A stretch of 64,000 bases of DNA, taken from Rudanella paleaurantiibacter. GTDB lineage: Bacteria; Bacteroidota; Bacteroidia; Cytophagales; Spirosomataceae. A program made the position numbers and the translations under genes. The stretch covers positions 124,001 through 188,000 of the forward strand of contig NZ_WELI01000011.1 in NCBI RefSeq assembly GCF_009184635.1. The letters run 5' to 3'. Under the pieces are notes generated by a model that searched no databases, was not told the origin of the DNA, and saw nothing but the letters and a program-made list of their open reading frames with translations. Positions 36,101-44,805 of the stretch are shown here, one piece after another (position 1 is the stretch's first letter; each line of letters starts with the position of its first letter).

Positions 36101-39100
36101 TCAGCTTCCTCCATCTATTGGTTATCGGCAACCAAATCCAATTATTGATTTCTCCGGCAGTCCGTTCTACGTAAATAACAGCTTACAACCGTGGCTTACC
36201 GGCGAACCGGGCTTGGAACCGACAAAGCCCGCTCAGCCGCGCCGGGCGGGGGTTAGTTCGTTTGGGGTTGGTGGCACCAATGTGCACACTATTCTGGAAG
36301 AATATGCTCCCGTACCGACGGTTGAGATTGAGGAGTTGGATAAGCCCACACGTCGTGCTCAACTTGTTTGCTGGTCGGCTAAATCGGAAGCCAGCCTGAA
36401 TGCCTATCCCGATGAACTGGCAACCACGCTGTTGCAAGCTGATGCCCCCGGCCTGACCGACGTTGCGTACACCTTACAAACCACCCGGCCTCCGTTCGAT
36501 TTCCGGCGGTTTGTGGTCGCCGATTCTGCCGAAGAGCTTGTACAGCAACTACGTACCGAGACCGCTGACCCCCTATCGACTGTCGCTGAAAGCCCCGGCG
36601 AGTTGGTATTTATGTTCCCCGGTCAGGGGGCTCAGTATCTGAACATGGGGCATGAGTTGTACCAAACAGAGCCTGTGTACCGGGATGCCGTTGATAAGTG
36701 CGCTGAGTACCTGCATGGCCTGTTGGATGTAGATATCCGAACGGTGCTTTTCGCGCTGGACAATGAAGAGGCTCAAGTGAGGCTCAAAAATACGCGCTAT
36801 ACCCAGCCAGCTCTGTTTACGACGGAATACGCGTTGGCCCAGCTCTGGATGAGTTGGGGAATTGCCCCGACGCTGTTTTGTGGGCACAGTATCGGAGAGT
36901 TTGTGGCGGCTCATCTGGCGGGCGTTTTTTCTCTGCCCGATGCACTCACCCTGATTGCGACCCGTGGCCGATTGATTAGTGAATTACCGTCGGGCCGTAT
37001 GCTATCGGTGCGCCTGGACTCGGAGAAATTGCAGTTCATGCTTCCGCCGGGGCTGTCTATTGCAGCCGTCAACAGCCCGCAGCAATGTGTGGTGGCTGGT
37101 CCCGCCGAAGTGGTTGAGCGGTTGGCTACCCTACTGGACAGACGGCAAATTCCGAACCGGATGCTGGAAACAAGCCATGCGTTTCACTCAGCTATGATGG
37201 ACCCAGCCGTAGCGTCATTTGCGTCCACTGTGGGGCAAGTTTCGCTGCAAAACCCTCGCAAACCGATTGTCTCGACGGTGACGGGGACGTGGCTAACCGA
37301 CGCTGAGGCCACCGACCCTATGTACTGGGCTACCCATATGCGGCTCCCTGTGCAGTTTGCCCGCGCGTTACGCACACTCGCTGAAGTGCCCAACGCGCTA
37401 TTGCTGGAGGTGGGGCCGGGTACGGTTTCTACGGCTTTAGCCCGCCAGCAGGGTTTGGAGAAACCGCTTCGGGTGGTTGCCAGCATAGAGGCACAAGCCG
37501 GTCGGGGGTCGGAATCGCGGGCAATTTTAAACGCACTGGGTACTTTGTGGACGTGGGGTGTTACCCCCAATTGGACTGGCTTGTACGCGGGCTCATCCCC
37601 GAAAAAAGTGCTATTGCCCACGTATGCGTTCAACCGAAAACGCTGCTGGGTTGACCCGGTAAGTGCCTCATTACTAGTGAACACAGGCAGCCTTCAGGCA
37701 AACAAACCTCCACAGGCGGATTTAACTCATTCAACGACAAGTATGTCAACTCCGAGCTCAAGAATAGAGGCACTCTTAGCCATTGTCAGAACGTTACTGA
37801 CCGAAACGGCTGGTGTAAACAGTGGAAATGTAGGGCTGACCAGCCGTTTTCTGGACCTTGGCCTCGATTCATTGGCGTTAACGCAGCTTTCGTTTCAGCT
37901 TCGGAAGAAATTTGATTTGCCGATCTCGTTCCGGCAGCTTTCGGCTGAGTACAACACGCTGGAAAAATTACTGGCCTACCTCGATAGTAAATTGCCCGCC
38001 GATGCCTATCGGCCTGTTGTGCCAAAACCTGCTGAAGTCACCTCGCCCAATCGAGTGGCACTACCGGTGATTCAACCGGACATTGCGCCGGTTTCGCTAC
38101 CCGTGAATAATGCGGGTGTTGCCTCAACGTCTGTTGTTCACGGTCTTACCGATGCCCCTTCGGTTGTGAATTTATTTGCGCAGCAGATTCAGATTTTAAA
38201 TCAGCAACTGGTTATTTTACAGGGTGGTGCCATTGCAAATAGTGCTCCTGCACCAACCCAATTTACGCCGTCACCGGCCGAGGTTCCCCCGACCCCTGAG
38301 CCTGTAACGGTGACCAAAGCCTTTGGGGCTGGCGCGCGAATTGAGCGGCATATTACGGCTCTGAGCGATTCGCAAAAGCGGTTCCTGCACGAACATGTGG
38401 AGCGTTACAACCAAAAGACAGCCAGTAGCAAAGCGCATACCCAGCAATACCGACCTTGGATGGCCGACCCCCGGGCCGTGACGGGTTTCAAACCACTGAC
38501 CAAAGAAATCGTGTACCCGATCGTCGTCGATAAGTCGCTCGGGAGCCGGTTGTGGGACATTGATGGGAATGAATACATTGATGTGCTCAGTGGCTTTGGC
38601 TCGATTCTGTTTGGGCACCGGCCTGATTTTCTGAATAAAGTTCTTCATGAACAACTCGACAAAGGCTACGAGATTGGACCACAGCACCGGCTGGCGGGCG
38701 AGGTTTGTCAGATGATTTGCTCGTTTACCGGCTTTGAGCGGGCGGCCCTCTGCAACACAGGTTCCGAAGCGGTGCTGGCAGCCATTCGGATGGCCCGCAC
38801 CGTAACCGGTCGCTCGCTGGTGGTGGTGTTTACGGGCTCTTATCACGGCATTTTCGACGAAGTGATTGCTCGCGCGGGCAGTTCGCAACAATCGTACCCG
38901 GCGGCTTTGGGAATTCCCTCGGAGGCTGTTCAAAATTTGCTCATTCTGGATTACGGCACCGACGAAAGCCTGGCCATCATTCGCAAACGAGCCAACGAAT
39001 TGGCGGCTGTATTGGTCGAACCCGTACAGAGCCGACGGTCTGAATTTCAGCCGGTTGAGTTTTTGAAGAAAGTCAGAGAAGTGACAATGGAGTCGGGAAC

Positions 39101-39842
39101 GGCCTTGATTTTCGATGAAGTCATCACCGGATTCCGTATGCACCCTGCTGGCGCTCAGGGGCTGTTTGGTATCCAGGCCGATTTGGCTTCGTATGGTAAA
39201 GTGGTGGGTGGTGGCTTACCCATTGGCGTGGTTGCGGGTAAGGCAGCTTTCATGGATGCACTCGATGGTGGCTTCTGGAATTACGGCGATGCGTCGTATC
39301 CTGAGGCTGACATAACGTTTTATGCGGGTACCTTTGTACGGCATCCGCTCGCGCTCGCTGCTGCTAAGGCTTCGCTTACCTACATGCAAAAACAAGGGCC
39401 TGCTTTGCAACAGCGATTAACGGATAAAGCCCGCAGGTTGGTAGAAGCCATGAATCAGTTCCTGACCGAAAATAGGTTGCCACTTCTTGTTGCCCAGTTT
39501 GGATCACTCTGGAGAATTAAGTTTACCGAAGATGTTCCGTACAGTGAGCTGTTGTTTACGCTCATGCGTGAGCGAGGTATTCATATTTGGGATGGTTTCC
39601 CGTGTTTCATGACCGAAGCGCATACTTCGGATGACATCGACCGGGTTCTCGATGCCTTTACTCAAAGCCTTCAGGATTTAGCCGACGCGGAGTTTTTACC
39701 CAACATTACCGTTCGGCGGAAAGGCAAATCGACTCCGCCGGTTACAGGTGCCCGCCTGGGCCGCGACGAATCCGGAAATCCTGCCTGGTTTGTCCCCGAC
39801 CCCGAGCGACCCACCAAATTTTTGCAGATAATTTCGAACTAA
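33135..39842 (+). CDS. Hybrid NRPS-PKS with terminal aminotransferase (A-T-KS-AT-ACP-AMT)
   Basis: This 2,235-residue assembly-line protein starts at the ATG at 33135. In order: an adenylation domain (AYVIYTSGSTGQPKGV; FDFSVWEMYG; INMYGITETTVH; PLTRNGKVDRRALP); a carrier domain with Ser566 in LGGNSL; a ketosynthase with Cys794, His930 and His969; an acyltransferase with Ser1252 in GHSIGE and HAFH (malonyl type); a carrier with Ser1579 in LGLDSL; and a PLP aminotransferase with Lys2022 (SYGKVVGGGLPIG). Aligned to GrsA, the pocket residues read DFWNIGMVHK, the code for threonine. There is no condensation, ketoreductase or thioesterase domain. The predicted product is Thr extended by malonate, then transaminated at the beta-keto group. 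Confidence 0.93.
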   Translation: MNSLFNRDQAAAGPTLVDLLVQQAQRTPDRVAVVFGQHGLTYRQLDEQSNQLAHHLIRLGVHEETLVPVCLHRSLSMIVSLLGILKAGGAYVPIDPDYPAERIRYILSDVNGPVVLVDEAAKAKLQNLNPEATLLSIDGEWDRIAQAATELPQTGLTPAHAAYVIYTSGSTGQPKGVIIEHRNVVRLFFTDSPLFHFGPDDVWTLFHSFCFDFSVWEMYGALLFGGKLVVVPQSVTKDAQQFGDLLHQEGVTVLNQTPSAFYALQEQVVGHIDSLPLRYVIFGGEALHPARLKPWFKAYPGCALINMYGITETTVHVTYLALTSAHIVDEVSGNAGSPIGVPIPTLTTYILNPDGHEVGVGEVGELYVGGAGLARGYLNRPALTAQRFIVNPFGTEPGDRLYRSGDLALRLPDGNMVYQGRIDEQVKIRGFRIELGEIETALLQYPGVQQAVVLAREDARGDKRLIGYVVMPIGFDRVAIRAFLQTRLPAYMVPALLLPVEAIPLTRNGKVDRRALPNPDASELLSSAYAAPQTQIQENLITVWKEVLQVGRVGIHDNFFELGGNSLLAIKTVTTLAQTYAYDFSVTKLYQYPTVEALADFLNGSSKPSLRTRSRKPRLADDTDIAVIGMAGRFPGASSPEALWQVVVNGQETIRFFADQELDPSLPDTLTLDPAYVKARGILEQADQFDAEFFNLNGKLAEVMDPQQRVFLEIVWEVLEKTGHLPSHFDGEIGLWAGCGNNTYYLNNILTNPEVLNQVGAFQAMTVNEKDFIASRTAYQLNLKGPAVSVYSACSSSLLAITQAVDSLRLGQCDVAVAGGASVTAPINSGHLYEEGAMLSRDGHCRPFDAEASGTVFSDGAGVVLLKRLVDAQQDGDTIYAVIKGVGVNNDGGGKGSFTAPSAEGQAVAIRKALDDAKVDPATISYVEAHGTATPLGDPIELEGLNLAFGQTDRKQYCAIGSIKSNLGHLTAAAGVAGFIKTTLALHHRQLPPSIGYRQPNPIIDFSGSPFYVNNSLQPWLTGEPGLEPTKPAQPRRAGVSSFGVGGTNVHTILEEYAPVPTVEIEELDKPTRRAQLVCWSAKSEASLNAYPDELATTLLQADAPGLTDVAYTLQTTRPPFDFRRFVVADSAEELVQQLRTETADPLSTVAESPGELVFMFPGQGAQYLNMGHELYQTEPVYRDAVDKCAEYLHGLLDVDIRTVLFALDNEEAQVRLKNTRYTQPALFTTEYALAQLWMSWGIAPTLFCGHSIGEFVAAHLAGVFSLPDALTLIATRGRLISELPSGRMLSVRLDSEKLQFMLPPGLSIAAVNSPQQCVVAGPAEVVERLATLLDRRQIPNRMLETSHAFHSAMMDPAVASFASTVGQVSLQNPRKPIVSTVTGTWLTDAEATDPMYWATHMRLPVQFARALRTLAEVPNALLLEVGPGTVSTALARQQGLEKPLRVVASIEAQAGRGSESRAILNALGTLWTWGVTPNWTGLYAGSSPKKVLLPTYAFNRKRCWVDPVSASLLVNTGSLQANKPPQADLTHSTTSMSTPSSRIEALLAIVRTLLTETAGVNSGNVGLTSRFLDLGLDSLALTQLSFQLRKKFDLPISFRQLSAEYNTLEKLLAYLDSKLPADAYRPVVPKPAEVTSPNRVALPVIQPDIAPVSLPVNNAGVASTSVVHGLTDAPSVVNLFAQQIQILNQQLVILQGGAIANSAPAPTQFTPSPAEVPPTPEPVTVTKAFGAGARIERHITALSDSQKRFLHEHVERYNQKTASSKAHTQQYRPWMADPRAVTGFKPLTKEIVYPIVVDKSLGSRLWDIDGNEYIDVLSGFGSILFGHRPDFLNKVLHEQLDKGYEIGPQHRLAGEVCQMICSFTGFERAALCNTGSEAVLAAIRMARTVTGRSLVVVFTGSYHGIFDEVIARAGSSQQSYPAALGIPSEAVQNLLILDYGTDESLAIIRKRANELAAVLVEPVQSRRSEFQPVEFLKKVREVTMESGTALIFDEVITGFRMHPAGAQGLFGIQADLASYGKVVGGGLPIGVVAGKAAFMDALDGGFWNYGDASYPEADITFYAGTFVRHPLALAAAKASLTYMQKQGPALQQRLTDKARRLVEAMNQFLTENRLPLLVAQFGSLWRIKFTEDVPYSELLFTLMRERGIHIWDGFPCFMTEAHTSDDIDRVLDAFTQSLQDLADAEFLPNITVRRKGKSTPPVTGARLGRDESGNPAWFVPDPERPTKFLQIISN

Positions 39843-39874
39843 CCTGAGGTGTTGATAATATATCTATTTGATTA

Positions 39875-39962
39875 CTTCCGCGAGTGCCTTCGCCAGGTTC
39901 AGGCTGACACACGGTTTGAGGGCCGCCAGTCAGCCTGAGCCTGTCGAAGGCACTCGCGGAAG
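39875..39962. repeat. REP-like inverted repeat after the NRPS-PKS gene
   Basis: Two 33-bp arms (39875-39907 and 39930-39962) match with two mismatches around a 22-nt loop. The right arm contains CAGCCTGAGCCTGTCGAAGG, close to intergenic palindromic repeats seen in many bacteria. It starts 32 bp after the stop codon and may also end the transcript. It is probably repeated elsewhere in the genome. Confidence 0.7.
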
Positions 39963-40003
39963 CTATTTCCATTATTCACTGTCCATTTACCTACATACTT
40001 TCT

Positions 40004-40045
40004 CCGCCCCGGTCTGATTTCGCTACCGAAATTTGGTCGGGGCGG
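40004..40045. terminator. Imperfect hairpin between the NRPS-PKS and recombinase genes
   Basis: The arms 40004-40022 and 40027-40045 pair at 15 of 19 positions, with CCGCCCCG/CGGGGCGG at the base and TTTCG/CGAAA at the tip. It may be a terminator remnant or part of the repeat region. No T-run follows. The rest of the 321-bp gap holds no gene. Confidence 0.35.
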
Positions 40046-40086
40046 TCCGCTTGTGGGCATAACAGAGTAGAGAACCAAATGAAATC

Positions 40087-40128
40087 TTTCACCGTCTCAT
40101 AAATTATGATTTGCAAGAATTGGTGAAA
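40087..40128. promoter_or_regulatory. Nested dyads upstream of the recombinase gene
   Basis: Outer arms TTTCACC (40087-40093) and GGTGAAA (40122-40128) enclose a palindrome TCATAA-A-TTATGA (40097-40109). This lies 35 bp before the recombinase ATG and could be an operator or a recombinase-binding site. Confidence 0.35.
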
Positions 40129-40163
40129 AGAGGAAAATGTATCATCTTTAAGGAGCTAAATTG

Positions 40164-41369
40164 ATGAGGATGAAGGAGCTTCGTAAACCGGATAGAGCCG
40201 GACAGCAGGGGTTAGGTGCTATGCAATCGCGACTGACGGTGAGTCAGCTGATCCGGTACTTCGCGACGGACTTGCCGAAGTCGAGTAACTATCCCCGGCA
40301 TGCCCGTGCGTTTGTCGAGGCTTGTTTGCAAAATAGCGTTCCGATTGATGGTGTCAGCTTTGCGCAGTACACGGCCGAACTGCCACCCAATCGCGTTTCG
40401 CCGATACGGAAATTCATGCTGTTCTACCAGCAAATAGGTCAGCCCACTGTCGTTCCTGACCCGCGCGTGCCCAAGCTGCCACCCGCTATGAATGAGCTGG
40501 TACTTCGGTTTGTCCGGGAGGCAAAAAACCTGCGGGGCGATCACTCCAAAGAAACCTATACCAAGGCTCTAAATTCCTTTTTTTTGTACGTCGATGGACA
40601 GGTACAATTGGGGCAGCCGGCTTCGCTAAGCGGACAGACGGTAGGCGATTTTGTGGAGCATTTAAAAGCCGAAGACTACTCGCCTTTTACGGTGAATCTG
40701 TACTTGTCGGCCGTTAAGCAATTGGCCTTATGGTGTATTCGTAAACGGGACGACTTAGGGCTTAACGAGCAACAGATCAATGCCTTGCGCGATATTAATG
40801 ATATTCGAGGGCTAGCCATTGAGCGCACATTTTACAAGGATAGTCTGGAAGAAAATGAACGGCGTGATTTGCTTGCCGTACCCGAGTCGGCGCGTGATTT
40901 GGCTATTCTGGCGCTACTGAGTCTGGAAGGGCTGCGCACGGTAGAGGTAACCCGGTTGCGTCTCGGCGATCTGGATTTCGACCGGGGGCAATTACGGGTA
41001 CTGGGCAAAGGGAAACATACCCGTAAACCAATCAAGTTTTTTGCCGATTGCCGAAGTGCCATCGAAGCCTTTCTGCGCGAAACCGAGCGGTGGCCGCTTA
41101 CACCCGCCCGGCAAAACGAACCGCTGTTCGATGAATTAAAGACGCATCAGATCCGCTATATTGTCGATAAACATTTGCGTCAGCAGGGGCTGAAACGGAA
41201 GGGTATGTCGGCGCACAGTTTGCGCCATACGGCCGGGCAGCTTCTGCTCGAATCGGGGGTAAGTTTGGAGCATGTGCAGCAACACCTCCGGCACGAGACG
41301 CTGGAAACAACGCAGTTTTACACTAAAAAGCAGACCCAAAAAACGTATCTGGATCAAATGCCCGACTGA
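40164..41369 (+). CDS. Tyrosine recombinase (phage integrase family)
   Basis: This 401-residue site-specific recombinase has an N-terminal SAM-like DNA-binding region (TYTKALNSFFLYVDGQ) and a catalytic domain with the full set of residues: Arg258 (LEGLRTVEV), His351 and Arg354 (HSLRHTAGQLLLESG), His377 (LRHETLETTQFY) and the nucleophile Tyr386. The ATG at 40164 has a real AGGAG eight bases upstream, which is rare in Bacteroidota and sets it apart from its neighbours. No tRNA, second recombinase or phage gene is near, so it is a lone recombinase, possibly left from a mobile element or an inversion system. Confidence 0.92.
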   Translation: MRMKELRKPDRAGQQGLGAMQSRLTVSQLIRYFATDLPKSSNYPRHARAFVEACLQNSVPIDGVSFAQYTAELPPNRVSPIRKFMLFYQQIGQPTVVPDPRVPKLPPAMNELVLRFVREAKNLRGDHSKETYTKALNSFFLYVDGQVQLGQPASLSGQTVGDFVEHLKAEDYSPFTVNLYLSAVKQLALWCIRKRDDLGLNEQQINALRDINDIRGLAIERTFYKDSLEENERRDLLAVPESARDLAILALLSLEGLRTVEVTRLRLGDLDFDRGQLRVLGKGKHTRKPIKFFADCRSAIEAFLRETERWPLTPARQNEPLFDELKTHQIRYIVDKHLRQQGLKRKGMSAHSLRHTAGQLLLESGVSLEHVQQHLRHETLETTQFYTKKQTQKTYLDQMPD

Positions 41370-41385
41370 TTCTGACCGGAATCAG
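41366..41385 (+). terminator. Short hairpin overlapping the recombinase stop
   Basis: CTGATTC (41366-41372) pairs with GAATCAG (41379-41385) around a 6-nt loop, followed by GTTTATTC. It is a weak terminator candidate between two converging genes. Confidence 0.35.
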
Positions 41386-41442
41386 GTTTATTCTGACGCC
41401 CTCTTAGGACGCCAGATTTTGAGGTGGAATCAAACTGCTCCC

Positions 41443-42381
41443 TTAAAAAATGCGCTCCTGCAACGAAGCCGTCAGTAGCTCTCGATTGATCCAGGCTCCT
41501 GTTTTGGCACCGCCTGCAACCGCCTGAGTAACCTGTCGGTACAGCGTTTTGGTATCTCCGGCGGCAAACACGCCCGGAACGGATGTATCACCAACCTCAC
41601 CGACTTTAATCAACCCGTTTTCCTGTAGTTCGCAGCCCAACTGCTCGGCAATGTTGGTATGCTGGCGGAAGGGAACGCGGGAAAACACTGCACTGAGCGG
41701 CTTTGTGCTATCGTCTGCCAAGAGCAGATGGGTAAGCATTCCGGCCTGATGCGCAATAGCCTTTATCGGCGTTTCAACAATCGGAATGTGCAGCTGGCCC
41801 AGCACGTTTTTCTGTGTGTCGGTCAGTGTCGATGGGCCGTTGGTGAACAGCGTCAGGTGGCCCGCCCAGTGCTGAATGAGGGTAGCCATCTCGTAACCGA
41901 CCTCACCGTTTGCCAAAACGCCCAGAGGTTGCCCGTGAACTTCGTACCCATGACAATACGGGCAGTGAAGTACCGAGCGCCCCCAGCATTCGGCAAAGCC
42001 TGGCAAGTCGGGCATGATGTCGAAAACGCCGGTTGCCAGCAGCAGCCTGCGAGCTGAGAAGTCTTCGCCCGCATCAGTTGCCTCTGGTTGTGTCGTCACC
42101 CGAAATCCCTCCGTTTGCTTTTCGGCCTTCACGACCAGTCCTGTACGTAAGGTCACGTTAGGATAGTGGGTCAATTGCTCACGGGCGATGGCCAGAAGTT
42201 GAGTGGGCGATTCGCCGTCGCGGGTTAGAAAGCCGTGTGAATGAGGAGTTTGGCGGTTGCAGGGACGCCCGGCGTCGATAACCAGTACCTCCCGGAGCGA
42301 ACGACCCAATACCAGCGCGGCACTCAGTCCCGCGCAACTCCCTCCAATGATGATTACGTCGTAAATCTTGTTGGTTGTCAT
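41443..42381 (-). CDS. Thioredoxin-reductase-like FAD oxidoreductase
   Basis: This 312-residue flavoprotein has an N-terminal FAD site (VIIGGSCAGLSAALVLGRSL), a redox pair Cys140-Cys143 in HCPYCHGYEV, an NADPH-type region and the closing signature GVFAAGDTKTLYRQVTQAV. It resembles the thioredoxin-reductase fold group, with CPYC in place of the usual CATC. It starts 13 bp after a COG0523 GTPase gene on the same strand and is probably co-transcribed with it. A role in keeping metal-binding thiols reduced is plausible but unproven. Confidence 0.88.
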   Translation of the reverse strand: MTTNKIYDVIIIGGSCAGLSAALVLGRSLREVLVIDAGRPCNRQTPHSHGFLTRDGESPTQLLAIAREQLTHYPNVTLRTGLVVKAEKQTEGFRVTTQPEATDAGEDFSARRLLLATGVFDIMPDLPGFAECWGRSVLHCPYCHGYEVHGQPLGVLANGEVGYEMATLIQHWAGHLTLFTNGPSTLTDTQKNVLGQLHIPIVETPIKAIAHQAGMLTHLLLADDSTKPLSAVFSRVPFRQHTNIAEQLGCELQENGLIKVGEVGDTSVPGVFAAGDTKTLYRQVTQAVAGGAKTGAWINRELLTASLQERIF

Positions 42382-42394
42382 ACTGTGGAATGGT

Positions 42395-43606
42395 TTACTC
42401 CCAAACTGGAAATGGGTCCTTAAAGCGGCCGTTGGCTTCCATATGCGCTATTTCTGGTTCGGAGCACAGGCATTGGTCTAATTCGGCGCGTATCTGAGGC
42501 TCGTTTAGATCCTGACCGATAATGACCAGTTCGTTTTGCCGGTCGCCAAAGCGTTTGTGCCAGCGACGTTCGATCTGGTCGCGGTTGTCCAGGAATGAAC
42601 CGTATCGAATACGCTCCTGAAACGGCATGGAGGCCCACCAAACCCCAGCTCGTTCGGCCCGGAGGCTACCCCCGGCCTGGCTAAAGTTGAGAGCTTCGTT
42701 GGGCCGTGAAGCGAGCCAGAACAGGCCTTTACTGCGGATAATCCCCGCCGGAAAATGTTCACTCAGGTATTGCCAGAAGCGCTCCGGGTGAAACGGCCGA
42801 ACGTCGCGGAACACAAATGAGCGGATACCGTACTCTTCGGTTTCGGGCGTGTGACTGATGCCGTTCTGGTGATTTTGCAACTCCTGAATCCAGCCCGCCG
42901 ATTGCGATGCCTCATCAAAATCGAATAGGTTCGTATGTAGAATCTGAGCCGGATCGACCTTTGAGAATTGTGATTCGATTAGTTTGGCTGAAGGATTGAG
43001 TGTGTGCAGAATGGCTTTGAGTTCGCCGACCTGATGCCGGGTTAGCAAATCGGTCTTGTTTAAAATCAGCACGTTAGCGAACTCAATCTGGTCGGTGAGC
43101 AGGTTTACAATGGTACGCGTATCGGAGGGGTCATCATTGAGAGCCCTTCCATACACATTGTCGATGGAGCCAAAATCTTTCGGGAAGTTGAACGCATCCA
43201 CAACCGTTACGAGCGTATCGAGCCGGGCAAACCGGGAAAGGTCAATGCCATTCTCCGCATCCACAAACGAAAAGGTTTGGGCTACGGGTAGCGGTTCCGA
43301 AATCCCGGTAGACTCAATCAGGAGGTAGTCGAAGCGATTTTCACGGGCCAGTTTTTCTACTTCCTGCATGAGGTCTTCGCGCAAGGTGCAGCAAATGCAA
43401 CCATTCGACATTTCGACCAGCTTTTCTTCGGTGCGCGATAGGGTACTTTGCTGATGAACCAGTTGTGCATCCACATTGACCTCACTCATATCGTTGACGA
43501 TAACCGCCACTTTGAGGCCCTGTTTATTATGCAGTACGTGGTTGAGAAGGGTGGTTTTACCGGCTCCCAAAAAGCCGCTCAGGACCGTAACAGGTAGTTT
43601 TTTCAT
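42395..43606 (-). CDS. COG0523 (CobW/Zn chaperone-like) GTPase 1
   Basis: This 403-residue GTPase has Walker [10 protein letters not shown] near the N terminus, the metal-binding CICC motif (Cys70, Cys72, Cys73 in [11 protein letters not shown]), NKTD for guanine specificity and a CobW C-terminal domain with [16 protein letters not shown]. Members insert or deliver metals, commonly zinc, and many are induced in zinc shortage. I use the ATG at 43606 ([14 protein letters not shown]); the GTG extension upstream is not family-like. A 16-bp inverted repeat lies 63 bp upstream, fitting control by a Zur-type repressor. Confidence 0.92.
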   Translation of the reverse strand: MKKLPVTVLSGFLGAGKTTLLNHVLHNKQGLKVAVIVNDMSEVNVDAQLVHQQSTLSRTEEKLVEMSNGCICCTLREDLMQEVEKLARENRFDYLLIESTGISEPLPVAQTFSFVDAENGIDLSRFARLDTLVTVVDAFNFPKDFGSIDNVYGRALNDDPSDTRTIVNLLTDQIEFANVLILNKTDLLTRHQVGELKAILHTLNPSAKLIESQFSKVDPAQILHTNLFDFDEASQSAGWIQELQNHQNGISHTPETEEYGIRSFVFRDVRPFHPERFWQYLSEHFPAGIIRSKGLFWLASRPNEALNFSQAGGSLRAERAGVWWASMPFQERIRYGSFLDNRDQIERRWHKRFGDRQNELVIIGQDLNEPQIRAELDQCLCSEPEIAHMEANGRFKDPFPVWE

Positions 43607-43668
43607 TGCCAAAGGGTATCGTGCGGGATAGATTGCCGACGCAACCATGCACGGAACTATGACAAAGG

Positions 43669-43703
43669 TATTCCTTTTTGCAACAAGGTTGCAAAAAGGA
43701 ATA
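43669..43703. promoter_or_regulatory. Inverted repeat, candidate Zur-type operator
   Basis: Perfect 16-bp arms TATTCCTTTTTGCAAC (43669-43684) and its complement (43688-43703) flank AAG. The core TTGCAAC-n3-GTTGCAA has the form of Fur/Zur-family boxes. It lies between two COG0523 genes, 63 bp upstream of the first and 27 bp after the stop of the second. It could also be a terminator stem for the second gene, but the T-rich flank is inside the arms. Confidence 0.5.
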
Positions 43704-43730
43704 AATAAAACTTGCTGTCGCGTTCAAGTT

Positions 43731-44798
43731 TTACAGGCTGGGCGTTTGTCGAAGTAGATCAGACGAGCCAGCATCGGGTTCTTTCGAGAAACATTGTCCG
43801 AGCATTGTTTCCAGTTCGGCGGTTTTGAGGCCACGACCGATGAATACCAGCCGACTCACTCGTTCGTCGTCAGTCTGCCACGGTGCTCCGTCCACCAACG
43901 TAAGGGTCTGGCCAACTGACTGAACGACCCATCGCTCGGCCCGCGACCGGTCATAAATCACCCCTTTTATGCGGTACAGGTCTTTGCCATGAAACAGGAG
44001 CAAGGTAGTCAGGCGGTGGTACAACCGGGTTAAATCCAGCGACTTGGTGAACCGGAAGCTGACAGAAACCAGATTGCTGTGCCGATGGTGATGGGCTTTG
44101 GGCGGGGCCTCTGCGAGTTGTGGCTGTGCGGTTGGCGTTGAATAAGCCCCGGGCAAATTGGGCCGGGTGGGCGTGAGCCGGGCAATGCCAGCGGTCTCGG
44201 ATTCATCACGCACTACGGCCAGCAGTTCGGCAATCGGATAAGCCTCTTTATGACCAACCAGCACCTCCGCCAACGGGTTAATCTCGTTCAGGGTTGTGCG
44301 TAGTCGGGTTAGGTACTCAGGGCTCACGCGGTCGGTTTTGTTGATCAGAATAACATCGGCAAACGAAATCTGGCCAATAGCTTCTTCGGTGTCACGGAGC
44401 TGATCTTCAACCAGTTCGGCATCCACGAGGCAGATCACCCGCTTGATACAGAAGGCTTCCTGTACCGCGGGCACCATCATAAACGGAACCGCAATATTCG
44501 ACGGATCAGCGATACCGGTTGTTTCAATAATCAACTCGTCGAAGCTGTGCTGCCGCTGGCTCAGGGCGTCCAGTACATCGAGTAAGTTGTTGCTGAGGGT
44601 ACAGCACAAACAGCCGTTACTCAGTTCGGTAATGTCGATATCCGGTCTGACAATCAGTTCGCCGTCGATGCCCTCTTCTCCAAACTCATTCTCGATCAGC
44701 GCGAAGCGCCGGCCGACTTGCTCATTCAGTAAGGCATTGAGCAGGGTGGTTTTGCCCGATCCCAGAAACCCGGTCAGGATGGTTACGTCTTTTGCCAT
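43731..44798 (-). CDS. COG0523 (CobW/Zn chaperone-like) GTPase 2
   Basis: This 355-residue paralogue of the adjacent GTPase has Walker [10 protein letters not shown], the CLCC motif from Cys63 ([11 protein letters not shown]), NKTDRVS, and a His-rich linker ([10 protein letters not shown]) typical of zinc-handling members. It differs enough from its neighbour to be an old duplicate or a separate subfamily. It starts 7 bp after the nucleotidyltransferase gene, so those genes may share a transcript. The His-rich linker supports zinc as the metal. Confidence 0.92.
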   Translation of the reverse strand: MAKDVTILTGFLGSGKTTLLNALLNEQVGRRFALIENEFGEEGIDGELIVRPDIDITELSNGCLCCTLSNNLLDVLDALSQRQHSFDELIIETTGIADPSNIAVPFMMVPAVQEAFCIKRVICLVDAELVEDQLRDTEEAIGQISFADVILINKTDRVSPEYLTRLRTTLNEINPLAEVLVGHKEAYPIAELLAVVRDESETAGIARLTPTRPNLPGAYSTPTAQPQLAEAPPKAHHHRHSNLVSVSFRFTKSLDLTRLYHRLTTLLLFHGKDLYRIKGVIYDRSRAERWVVQSVGQTLTLVDGAPWQTDDERVSRLVFIGRGLKTAELETMLGQCFSKEPDAGSSDLLRQTPSL

Positions 44799-44805
44799 TG
44801 TGGTA

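Noticed and set aside
33135-39842. NRPS-PKS considered as a microcystin (McyE) or iturin synthetase
   Set aside because: The domain set lacks condensation and further modules, and the first domain carries the threonine code; only the PKS-aminotransferase segment is alike.
39742-39972. 76-residue minus-strand frame with FDRLRLTGG
   Set aside because: It is the translation of the REP-like repeat arm, not a gene.
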